From Microthyrium microscopicum (Eukaryota > Ascomycota > Dothideomycetes > Microthyriales > Microthyriaceae): DNA of 64,000 nucleotides. Shown piece by piece: positions 1 through 10,677 of the stretch. A program made the translations under genes and the position numbers. The stretch covers positions 884,217 through 948,216 of the forward strand of contig MU004240.1 in the NCBI GenBank assembly GCA_010405405.1, read 5' to 3'. The first letter of the stretch is position 1. Each line of letters begins with the position of its first letter. The notes under the pieces were generated by a model. It saw only the letters and a list, made by a program, of their open reading frames with translations, ran no database searches and was not told the origin of the DNA.

Positions 1-3000
1 CAAACAAGTTATCCATCTGCACCCACTGGCGACCATTACGGTCCAGATATCCCTTAACCACATCGCGCGCCGTTTCAAAGCGCTGGCGATTACACTCGGC
101 GAGCACAAGGGTCTTATCCTTGACTTCGCGATCGACCACCAGTGCCGCATTGCTCACTCGCTCCTTGACCTTCTCTACATCAAAGACGGTCGAGAGGTAC
201 AGTATCTGGTTGTAGAGCGCCTTCTCCGTAAACTCGTATTGCATCTTGCCTGCGCATCCAGAGCCTAGACCCTTGGGCCCAAGACAGCGATGGCCGTAGA
301 CGCGCATTTGCCGCGTGCGCTGGCCGCATGTCGTGGAATCGTCACAGACTAGCCAGCCAGCATAGTAGCGCGCAACATGCTGCCGAATTTGCGCGTCGAG
401 TTGGGCGGCGATGCTGAGATTGGGTAGGACAGCGCCGCAGGACTCATACGGACATGCCAGGCCGTCGTGCACAACGCGCGTAGCTGTTGGCTCTTCGGGG
501 GTGGCAGTCATGGACGGTGCGATGCCACGGAATGTGGAGAGAGTTTTACAGGCGCGACATCGTAGGAAGAGAGGTGCGGCGTCCTTGAAGCGGACGGAGT
601 CAGGGATTTGTGATTCAAGTGGTTGCAGTTCAGCTTCTACACGGGTCTCGTTGGAGACAGTGCTGACGCGATACTTGGATGTATCTAGTCCGAGACAGTC
701 TGCAAGCTGGGTGACGTTGGTGCCAGATATTGGTGCACATAGACGTTCCACGGGCGGTAGGATCTGCTTGTGAAGATAGTATTCGATATCTGTAGACTTC
801 GTTAGTACAATATTATAGATCGACGGTTGCATTTCTTACCAGGTTTTAGTTCTGAACCGACTTTGAGGAATTCGTCGAGTGGGAATGCATTTTGTGCTGC
901 TTTCTCATTTGATCCAGCATGATCTCCTGAAATCACGAAAGACATGACATCTTTTGCTTTGACTTTCTTGCCTTTTGCCATCAGTTTCAGTGCCACTTGG
1001 ACTGATGGCATACTGTTGCCATTAGGATAATCTTTCGGATCTTTGCCTAATTGCTATTTCTAGTTAGAGAGGACCTGCTGCAAAGTAGATTGAACATACC
1101 GTGTAGATCATGTATTTCTGGACAGGAATCTTGTATTCACGCATGTTGGTAGCAAGTTGGCGTAAATGGTCGTGAACCTCGGCCACCACCTCGTCCGGCT
1201 CTTTTCCAGACAGTAAGAACTCGAGTAGTTTGGTCGAGGTTTCTTTGGACAACATGCAATACTCTCGACGTCGCATGTCCAGTCCTTTGACCTCAATCTT
1301 CTCTACAAACTTTCCATCAACTTCAATGACATTGAGTGCAGCATACTTCTTCTTGGCATGAAGTAGTAGCCGGCGAAATACATTGTCAATATCAATCTCA
1401 AGGAGTTTGTAGCGATCATTGACGGCTTTTTTGAACTCGCGTCCGAACTTGAGAGCTTCTGGAATGGTATCCATATTGGTGTTGATCATGACAGAGTCAG
1501 TGTCACCATAGATGACACGCAACTGCATTTCCTCTGCCAGATCTTTAGTGCTTCTGAGAATTTCACGACCCTTGAAGGTGGTGAGAACCGCAAGAGGACG
1601 GGCGTAGAAGCGAGATTTGGTATAACCCAAACAGCCGTACATGGAATTTGCTGTGAGCTTGAGTGCCAACTGCTTGATATCCCATGTGGCGAGCTGATCA
1701 GGAGATGCTTGGGGATCTTTCATGAGTTTCTTGACTTCGCGACGTCGCTTAACAAGTGTTGAAATGAGCTTTGGCAGGATTCCAAGATCTTGATCCGCGG
1801 GTACTTCAGGCACTTTGTCGTCTTCCTCTGAGAGATCAGACCGCTCGACTGTGGTAAAGCAGATGTTGTACTCCTGAATGATGCTTGGATACAAACTGTT
1901 GAAGTCCATGACAAGGATGCATTTGTCGTAAAGACCTTTTTCGGGCTCAAAGACGAGACCACCCTTGAACTTGTCTTTCTTCTTTGCATCGGTGCCTTCT
2001 TCGTTCTCTTCGTCCTCAGTCTTGACTTTGGCTTTGCCCCACGCCTTGTCTGGACAGATGAATTTGTTTTTGTTAAACTCATGTAGCAGAATATACTCAT
2101 TTCGCTCCGCTCGAGTACCACTCAGGGTTCTCGCCCAGGAATTGCCAGCAAGGTTGGTGAGTTGCTTACTGAGAGCGAGCATCTGAACTTTGAGTGCGAT
2201 TGCAGCAATGAAATGGGTGTCTGCTTCACAATGGGTGAGATATTGCATCAGGCCCTGTCTTGTGGTAGCCCAAGTTTTGAGTGCTTGCTCGTTGTCGATT
2301 TCGCGGCGAGTTTCACGGAGGATGAGATCGCACATCTCGCTGAGACTCCAAGACTGGCATTTAGTCATAAGAGACTTTCCGAGATCGTTAGCAAGATCGC
2401 AGAGCAAGCGACCAGCAACGATTTGTCGTTCGGAGAAGTTGCTACCACCACGACCCATAGTCTTTGGCCAGTCACTTCGTCTAAGACGACCGATACGATG
2501 CCAGCCCGGTGTCTTTCTCTCCTTTAGACGATTGAGGAGAATCGGAATGTCCACATCGTCGAGCTTGTGACCCATGAGAACATCAGGGTCAGCATTTCCC
2601 AAGGCTGCCATGAACTTTGAAAGCAGAGCTGATTCGGTCTTTTCCATGCCAATGAAGCCTTTATGGTGCGCTAATTCATCTTGGAAACCAATCGGATAAT
2701 GACCTTCGATGGGTCTCATGATTGTGAATGTTTTTGAGGGCAGTCTCTCGGCTGGTGTAGTATCGGCTAGTGAAATGTTTTCGTAGATTCGTGCACTAGC
2801 AATGAGAATCTCTTGCTTATTCGCTGAGGCATCGAAGGTCGTTCGGAACGACATACTCATCAATGTTAGAGGAGGAGCCTGCAATTCTTCAGACTCGGGT
2901 GCAGCGTTTATCAGTGCTGGGTTGTCGACCTGAAGCTCAAGCTTACACCAAGAGGCATTGGTGACAGCATTGAAGTTGGCCCCTTCAATCTTGAGCCAGC

Positions 3001-4544
3001 AAGGACCCATGATATTCTTCCAAAGAACAAACTGTTCGAACATTGACGTATTGGCACCAAAGACGTGGGAGAATGTTTCTCCAGTAGTATCAGTTGGAAT
3101 AGGAGGATTGTCGTCTCCTTTGCTGTATGGATAAAATGTCTTGAGATATTCGGCCTCTTTGGGAACGTTTGGAAGCTCGAAAGCATACTTGCGAGTTGCA
3201 AACTTGCACTTGAACTCGGCGATGCGCTTTCTCGACATGAGTTCGTTGACTTCAGCGTAGACGTCTCCTTTTGAAACCTCCTCGCGGGTGTCAATACCAC
3301 TCTTCACTCGAGTCTCGCGTGGAAGGAAATATAGCTTTCGCTTGATGTTGTCAATTTTGAGGAAACAGCTGACGTATTTGTCAGTAGCTTTGTCCTTGAC
3401 TTTGCCGAACAGGCATAGACTGCCTTTGACTTCCACAAAGTCGAACCAAAACATGCGCACGCTACCATCTTCCTCTATAGCAGACTCATGATCAAGCTTG
3501 CCAAAAGAAGGAGCAGTTGATGTCGCAGGGCTGCTGAGCACGTTCAGCTTGCTCGTGACAGATGTCCAGGCGGTAGCGTCAACGGCATCGCTCGCGGGTC
3601 CCGATGGAGATGAGCTCACTGGGGTGGGATAGATGGATTTTTTGAGAGCCTTGGGAACTGGACGGCTTCCAGACATGTTTACTGAGGCAGCACTTGTAGT
3701 ACCGACTGCCTGAGTGATTTCCATCATATCATAGTCTTCTTCCTCCTCCTCCTTGATAACAGGCTGCATTTTGCGTTCGACAGCTTTAGTAACTGGAGAG
3801 GAGGGTAGAGGATCACTCATTGGGACATCATCGTCTGCGGCTTGAAGAACAAAGTCGTCATCGTCCATCATGGGAGCATTTTCAATCTCCGAATCTGGAT
3901 TAATCGCTTCGAATGGTTCCTGAATTCGTACTTTCTTGGTTTTAGGTTTGGCTTCGTCAAGGGATGGAGACAAGACTCGAGTCTTCCGGCGTGATTGATC
4001 CCGCACAGGCTTTGTACGAGACATTGGGCGATGGCTGTTGACATTAACATCAACCTCGCCCAGTAGATCGTTCATGAATGCATCGTCGGCCTCGGTAACT
4101 TTTGGCACTGCCTTTGGCTTGGGAGCCATGGCGGCAGCTTTGGCACTGAAGTATTTGCTAATGCCATTGTTGACCTTTTCTTTTCGTTCGCGATCTTCTT
4201 CACGTTTCCGCTTGGCTATGACACCGTTAGTGAGAGGAGTAGATATGAGGGGGAGGTTTCATACCACCATGCTTGCCAGGTCGACGAGAATCCTCCTCAC
4301 TTTCACTCGCATACTGTTCATTCTCGTCCCACTCCTCTCGACCATCGTCAGCATATCCGGCACCATTATCGTCAACTACAAAGTCATCTTCGTCCAAGCG
4401 TTTGCGGACAATTTTCTTGTAGTCCTCGTCGTCTACTTCGTCGTATACGGCAATATCTTCCTCGACTTCAAAGTCGTCAAGTTGTGAACGTCCTGATTTT
4501 CGAGCTGCACGGAGTTGCGCAAGAGCAGCAGCTCGAGAAGCCAT
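1..4544 (-). CDS. POL1: DNA polymerase alpha catalytic subunit (3' end off window)
   Basis: Family B replicative polymerase. With primase it makes the RNA-DNA primers for lagging-strand and origin synthesis in the nucleus. Exons, read on the minus strand, are 4544-4265, 4215-1100, 1053-840 and 789-1, giving at least 1466 residues; the yeast protein is about 1468. The N terminus (MASRAAALAQLRAARKSG) and the KREEDRERKEK..GISKYF stretch across intron 1 match the pol alpha N-terminal region that follows an acidic leader. Palm motif A (DFNSLYPSI) is near residue 863, motif B (KLTANSMYGCLGY) follows it, and motif C (YGDTDSV) is near 995. The last exon holds the cysteine-rich C-terminal domain with CRAC, CPYESC, CDDSTTC and CLGPKGLGSGC, the ligands of its two metal sites. 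Introns are 46-50 nt with GT-AG ends. The reading frame is still open at base 1, so only a short tail is missing. It is divergent from the oligoribonuclease gene. Family assignment is secure; the exact start is inferred from the first conserved ATG. Confidence 0.96.
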
Positions 4545-4651
4545 GGTTGGTGAAGAATAATTGTGTGGATAATTGGGAGTGCAGAATAGAAGAGTTGATC
4601 TCAAGATGTCAATTAAAGATTGGGAAGTCGCGACCTGGACGCGACATTTGG

Positions 4652-4657
4652 ACGCGT
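4652..4657. promoter_or_regulatory. MCB (MluI cell-cycle box) in POL1 promoter
   Basis: A perfect palindromic ACGCGT lies 108 bp upstream of the POL1 start, with partial gacgcg/cgcgac copies at about 4629-4643. In yeasts MBF binds ACGCGT to drive G1/S transcription of replication genes, including POL1. The 258-bp interval to the oligoribonuclease start at 4803 must serve both genes. The sequence match is direct; the function is inferred by analogy. Confidence 0.6.
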
Positions 4658-4802
4658 TGAGCTGCCACGCTAGTCTCAATTAGCACTAGACTTCCCCAGT
4701 CCTCCCCCTCCACGCTTTCCAAATAATCATGAATTTGCTCGGGCATTATTTGTTCTGCACCAATTGTTTGTAAACTTTCGAAACCTCTTGAAAAGCCGCT
4801 TT

Positions 4803-5628
4803 ATGCTGATGAGATTCTTTTCATCATCTAGAACCATTCTTCGCCCACAATACCTGCCATACAAGTCTTTGCGCATTCAATTTAGAAAAACCAGTCTTCT
4901 ATCCGAGCCAGCCATGGGAGAGAAAAGCTCAAAGCAACCATTGGTGTGGGTAGATTGCGAGGTATGTTCACCAAATTTAAGGCGCATTACTTGAACTAAC
5001 TATGTCAAAGATGACCGGGCTCGATATCATAAACGACGAAATCATACAAATCGCATGCTACGTAACAGATCATGATCTCAACCTTCTCGAAGAATCCGGC
5101 TTCGAGACCGTCGTCCACCAGCCAAAAGAGAAGATGGATGCAATGGGCGACTGGTGCATAAAGACACACGCAAAGACAGGTCTCACCGAGCGAGTACTCT
5201 CCTCAGAAGTCACACCCGAATCCGCGGCCGAGAGCCTTCTACAATACATCCAGAAATACATCCCAGACGCAGGCAAGGCGATCTTGGCTGGCAACTCTGT
5301 GCACTACGACAAGGAATTTCTGCGCAAGGGACCATACGTATCGACGCTCAATCATCTGCATCATCGGATTCTAGATGTGAGTAGTATCAAGGAAGCAGCG
5401 CGACGGTGGTCTGCCCCGCATATCGTAAAGAAGGTACCGAAGAAGAAGGGGACCCATGAGGCGAGACAGGATATATTGGAGAGTATTGAAGAAGCAAGAT
5501 ACTATCGCGATGTGCTTTTCAGATCTCAGGTTGCGAATGAGGATGAATCAAAAGCAGAGCAATCACAACCGAAGCAGCCAAAGCAGAAGAAGGCCAAGAC
5601 TGAACATCCAACCACAACAGCAACATGA
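4803..5628 (+). CDS. REX2: Oligoribonuclease, REXO2/Rex2-like 3'-5' exonuclease
   Basis: DEDDh-family exonuclease that degrades 2-5 nt RNA fragments, mainly in mitochondria. Exons are 4803-4961 and 5011-5628 (258 residues), with a 49-nt intron (GTATGT..CAAAG) falling inside the first catalytic motif VWVDCE|MTGLD. The visible catalytic residues are Asp51 and Glu53 (DCE), Asp153 in GNSVHYDKEF, and His202/Asp207 in HEARQD, in the order expected for the family. The first about 35 residues (MLMRFFSSSRTILRPQ...) are basic and Ser/Arg-rich with no acidic residue until Glu36, as in a mitochondrial presequence. An internal Met at residue 38 (AMGEKSS) could start a cytosolic form. The C-terminal about 30 residues are Lys/Gln-rich and unlikely to be conserved. 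It is divergent from POL1 over 258 bp. A DNA transposon sits 34 bp after the stop and may have replaced part of the 3' UTR. Confidence 0.93.
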
Positions 5629-5662
5629 GCTCACTGAGCTCGTGGTGCTGTTATATTGGATA

Positions 5663-5692
5663 CCGTAGAAATCCAACAACATGTCCGCAAGG
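5663..5692 (+). repeat. Left terminal inverted repeat
   Basis: Begins CCGTAGAAATCCAACAACAT and is preceded by TA. It pairs with 8870-8899 at 28 of 30 positions. It has normal base composition, unlike the mutated interior. Confidence 0.85.
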
Positions 5693-8600
5693 TAGCCAAT
5701 CGATTCAGCCAAAACAGGGTGTTGAGGAGGATAGCGCGCTAGAGGGCGTTGAAAATATAGCGCTAGTAATTTAGGTAGTATCTATTTTTGACGCCCTAAT
5801 GTTAGCGCTAAGCAAGCTATTTTGATAGATTTTGACGTTTTTAAAGATAAACTAACCTACTTTAAGCAGAATATTATTATTTTAACGATAAAGGTGTATT
5901 TATTATAATTAGGCTAAAGCCTTGCATAGAACTTTATATATAGATTTTGCTATAAAATTCTATCTTCTTCTTTAATCTAATTAAAAGCTTTAAATATCTA
6001 TTATCTTAACTTAATCTAATTAAAAAATATTAAAATTAATATCTACAACTATGCTAAAGGTACTAAAAGAAGTATGCTAGTTATAATAAGTGCTATTAGC
6101 TAAACTAGACCTAAATATTATAAGGACGAATTATCTACGTCCTTTAAGGGCAAAACTATATACTAAAAAAAGTAAGGGATTTAATCTTTAAAAGGTTATT
6201 ACTATTACTCCTAAATTTAAGTTATTTAACGCTGCTTTAGTTTAACTATAGATAGAAGTAGTAGCATAAATACTATAATAGTATTATATACTATCTCCTA
6301 GTGAATAGTAATACCTACTACTAGAAGGTATAAAATAGTATAAATGTCTAGATATAAATTAATAGTGGCGTACTAATATAGCTATTAAAGCTACTTAATA
6401 TTACGCGTTAAATAAAAGAACTATATAGTAGTAATAGTATTAGCGCTAGTTATTATAGTTAATTCCGTATATAAGCTATTAAGTTAAGCGTCTAGATATA
6501 TAGAGGGAGTACTTTCTTAGACTTAAAGATATTGTTTATATATAGTACTATAAATAGCGAGCTAAAAAGAAGTCTATAGGTACTCGTTAACTACTTTAGA
6601 AAGCTAAGGCGTTATACCCTTATATTTATACTGCTAAAATTAAGACTTAAGAGATACTAGCAATCTATTAATTCTTATAAAGCTAGCTTTATAAGCACTT
6701 AAAGCGCTTCAAAATTGTATAAAGGAAGGTAACTCGCGTAGCTTAGAAACTACCTAATAAATAGGTTCCTTAGTATAGCAATCTTATTAGATTTATAAAG
6801 CTTATAACGTATAGGGCCATAGCGCTAGCTAGTAGTCTTTAAGTAAATATTAATATAGTATTAGATAAGGAATTAAAAATAGTAGTATCTACCTATTAAA
6901 TTATTAATATAGACAAGATGCTAATATCTTTTTGCAACTTTAGTAGTTATACTTTGGTAGATGTAGAGTTAAAGACAATTGCGATTTATACTTATAAAGA
7001 TAAAGATAATAAACGTTAAATAACGATCGTATTAGTAATAACGGCTAATAGTACGCTTTAAATTCCGCTACTAATTATCTTCTACGGTACTACTAATAAA
7101 GATAAAGGTCGTATCTTAAAGACTAAAGGTACGTTCTATAACTAAGAAGTATTTATTAAATATAATAAGATAGCGTAGAATAATAAGGATATTATATAGT
7201 AGTAGTTAGAATATTATTATCTTAGAAGATTAGATGTAGTAGTAAAGGGTCCTAAAGGGCCTTTAGAGGGGTCTAAATAGTCTAAAGATATTCCGTCTCC
7301 TTCTACCTTAGGTAATTCCTCTCTTATACCTTCCTAAAATAGAAATATTTTAGTACTAACTATAAGATCTAAAGCTTAATTTAACGATATCTCTTCTAAA
7401 ATTAAGCCCTACTAGTACCTCTTTAATATCTTATACCTTTTTAATATTTTTAATATTTTCTACTTCTTTAATATTTATAATATATACTTCTAATCCTTCT
7501 ATTCTTATTATAGACGCCTTCTCTACTTATAAAATAACTACTATTAAGTAATAGTATAAAGACTATAATATTGTTATTACTATCGTTCCTCCTAGTTATA
7601 TATTTAAAATTTAACTGCTTAACGTTAGCGTAAATAAGCTATTTAAATAACTTGTTAAGGACCTTTAAGACTTATAGGCCCCTATATTCTATATATAAGA
7701 GTGCTTTAAGGATATAAATATTAAAGATTTAGACCCCCTTAATTAGAATATATCTTAATATTAAGTATTTATAATATATATTATAGTAGAAGCCTAGCAA
7801 TGAATTTACTTTAATAACTCTCTAATAATTAGACGCTTATTTACTACTATAGGGTTAAATACTATACTTAAAAACGTTATTATGGATAAGAAGAACAACA
7901 TTAGTATTAAAGATTTAATATTACTATTAGACCTTTTAAACTAATATGCAATAAAGTAAGAATCTATTAATATTCTTAGTACTAGTAAAGATAAAGAGTA
8001 AGAAGAGATAAACGACCCTAATATTAAAGCTAAAGATGTTAGTAATAATAATAGTAGGGAATACTACGATAAAGAAGAAGTTAAGGGTTATATTCCTCTA
8101 CCTATTAACGAAGATAAAGTTATAGTAAATTTATCCTTTATTAAATTAATAGAAGATATATAGCAAAATCTATATATAAACGACCTAATACTTGTATTAT
8201 TACTAATTATCTTACTGTATCCTAACCCTTAGCTTAACCCTTAGCCTAATTACTAGATTCCTTTACTAAAGGATTTTAAGTAGTATTACTACTATCTTTA
8301 CTAAAATTAATAGGTAATTAAGCCGTCTAATAGCCTCTCCTAAAATGGATTACTTAGTAAATACGAAGAGTTCTATCCTACTAAGATTTAGTATCTAACT
8401 ACCTCTTTATTACTAATATTAATACTAGTATTCTAGTATCTAGGGCTTCTTTAATCTAACCCCTATCTTATTAAACGACCTAGCTAAAATATCTATCTTT
8501 AGTATTTAATAGCAATATTCTATTATTAATAAGACTACTTAAATTAGTAGTTAGACGTTAAATTAGGCAGTATTCTTAGCCTATAGTAAATATAGATAAG

Positions 8601-8869
8601 TAATAAAAATCGTAGGTAATATCTACTCTATGTTAGTATTAAAAATATGCTTTAAAAGCATTACTTATATATAATACTATATCTTCTTATTCTTACTATT
8701 TTATACTAATAAAGATATTATTATATAGCTTTAATTTTAGGTATTTAGTAGATTTAGGGATAAGAACGCTATTATAGCTTTTAGCGTTCCAAAAATAGAT
8801 TACTATAAAATTACTATAGGGGGCATTTCTACAGAAATCGCCCTAAAAACGCCTCTCTAGCGCCCTCAA

Positions 8870-8899
8870 CCTTGCAGACATGTTGTTGGATTTTTACGG
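8870..8899 (-). repeat. Right terminal inverted repeat
   Basis: Reverse complement begins CCGTAAAAATCCAACAACAT and is followed on the plus strand by TA. It is the inverted partner of 5663-5692. Confidence 0.85.
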
Positions 8900-8901
8900 T
8901 A

Positions 8902-10230
8902 CTCGGATGTAACAACGGTAGGTAGACTTCATCTAGATTCAGCTGGGTGATAGTGCATTTTAGTAGAAGCAAAAACCACTAATTCTTGGACTGGCATCCA
9001 GTTGATTGGATGATCGGACCGCGTATAACGTGAATAGAATAGAAGTAGGACGACCCAAATAAGCGCGCATAATTTCGGATAGAACAATGGGCGCGCTGTC
9101 AATCATTTGTGGTGGTTGAAATACCTTAATACGGGTGCCTTTCAATCACATTCAATAGTCAGGGCACTGTATGATATCAAGAGCCATGCCACTTCGTTTC
9201 CAATCATCGCGCGTCGCTTGGGGAGTGCTGTTATATTTGAGAGGCGATAAAAAAGCTTCAAAATGGAGTTTCAGAACAGGAAAGGTGCCGGAAGGACATT
9301 TGCCGCGTGCTGTAAGCATCAAACGCAGGTTCAAGTCGAAACAGGCAAATTTATCATGGCCTTGGAGGACCTGAAAGCTAAAACAGGAACGCGACACGAC
9401 CGGCTAAGGTTGTGCTTGTGAGAGAGCAACGTAACCCCAGCGTAATCCAGGGGTGTAATTCCAATAGTACAACCTTCCCTGTGGCATCTGTGCTTTGCGA
9501 GGGGAAATGATATAGGTAGGGCTGAAGACTTAGAAGAAGGGAAGATAGTGATCAGAATAATTGAATGGAGGTTTGAAATAATTTGAAGCGTTGAAAATAT
9601 GCTAAAACATGAGGCTCGCGGCAAATGCATACCTACCTAGCAAGCAACCAACAACAACGGGACGGAAACAGCAACTGGTAAGCGTCAAGGAACATCTGAA
9701 TCAGTGGAGAGGTTGCAGATGCTGGCGAATTTTGATAGGGATGAGCATGTCTTGGGGGGTGCTTAAGTCATTTTAGGAGAGGACTGACGGATAGACTGCA
9801 GGGACCTTATTCAACGGAACAGGCGCGATTGGTCAGAGTCAGTTTGCATAGCCTCGCTCATACGTAACACCCCTGGCGACGGAGGTTCGATTTGCATGGC
9901 TCTGATCCAAATCTAGCCAACCAAACCACCGTCTAGTCGCCTCTTGTGTGAGCCCACCAACAATGAATTCTCTGTGGTGTTGGAGAGTCCAGCAAAAGCC
10001 CAGCCATTTCAGTCCACTCAGTCGCGGGCAGGTGCGGCAGTCGTCATTCCCTCTTTGGTCTTGGCCCACCTGCTGCACCTGCTGCACCTGCCCAGAGAAA
10101 CAAGGTCTCCCTTTGCTCTTTCCCTCCAATCTCCTGCCCAGTTGCCCTTCCAGCGGTTCCCCAGCCCTTCTCTCAGCGACAAGCGTGCAGCATCCCAATT
10201 CGGCTGACTCAACACTTCCCAACTGATCAA
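8902..10230. other. Intergenic, no gene recognised
   Basis: Normal base composition resumes abruptly after the transposon. Open frames here are short, overlap on both strands and show no conserved motif. Around 10069-10093 there is a small CTGCTGCAC tandem repeat. The stretch probably holds the promoter of the downstream Flc-like gene. Confidence 0.5.
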
Positions 10231-10677
10231 GATTCTATCTCGTCTTTCGTTTACAACCTCCCTTCATACTCTCTCAAACAAACCACCATCCTCCATCTCC
10301 GCCGTTATCCTCTGTCGTCTACTCATCAACAACGTTCGCTGTCTAGTGCTCCCATTACACCAAGTTTTTCGATTTCCCACTCGCTCCCATACTCTGCCGT
10401 TCGATCACCGATGCGAGCGGCAGGAGTTGACTTCCTCGTTACCCGCCTTTCACGACATTAACAATTCATTGCTCTCTCACCTAGTAACTTCCTGGGCACG
10501 CTCGCTTCTCAACTAGATTCGCCTAATTTGAGACTCTCTTCTCCCTCCGCCGGCTCCGGATCACATTTCGCGTTTCAGAATTCCGACTCCATAGTTTGGT
10601 TCTCCTTTGCCTTCAACGCCAACTCCCCGGCGACTTATTTTATAATTGTCTAATTGACAACATCAACAAACCTCAAG
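10231..10677 (+). promoter_or_regulatory. Pyrimidine-rich promoter / 5' UTR of the Flc2-like gene
   Basis: From about 10230 to the start codon at 10678 the plus strand is dominated by C and T runs such as tctcgtctttcg and ctctctcaaac. This is a common feature of transcription start regions and leaders in filamentous ascomycetes. Short upstream frames exist here but none is conserved. The extent is approximate. Confidence 0.4.

Larger units (their letters stand above)
5663..8899. mobile_element. RIP-degraded DNA transposon with terminal inverted repeats
   Basis: The outer 30 bp at 5663-5692 and 8870-8899 are inverted copies identical at 28 of 30 positions; both differences are transitions. 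They are flanked by TA on each side (5661-5662 and 8900-8901), as in TA-targeting Tc1/mariner-type elements. Less exact inverted similarity continues inward: cgctagaggg near 5732 against the tail near 8860, and agtatctatttttg near 5777 against its inverse near 8797. The roughly 3.1-kb interior is strongly A+T-rich, nearly free of CA and TG, and full of stops in all frames, so no transposase can be recognised. The length (3.24 kb) is above that of a typical Fot1-type element, so nested insertions or another superfamily are possible. Element status is well supported; superfamily is tentative. Confidence 0.75.

Noticed and set aside
1720-3491. Many 60-130 codon frames on both strands inside the POL1 exon
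   Set aside because: They overlap the conserved polymerase exon in other frames and show no motif of their own.
9331-9630. 99-codon minus-strand frame and its neighbours at 8960-9397
   Set aside because: No conserved residues, no splice partner, low-complexity hydrophobic/serine content; not defensible as a gene.
9839-10230. Four overlapping frames of 70-127 codons on both strands, and a GGTTCGATTTG resembling a tRNA T-loop near 9881
   Set aside because: Mirror-image frames arise from C/T-rich leader DNA, and no cloverleaf partner arms pair around the T-loop-like string.
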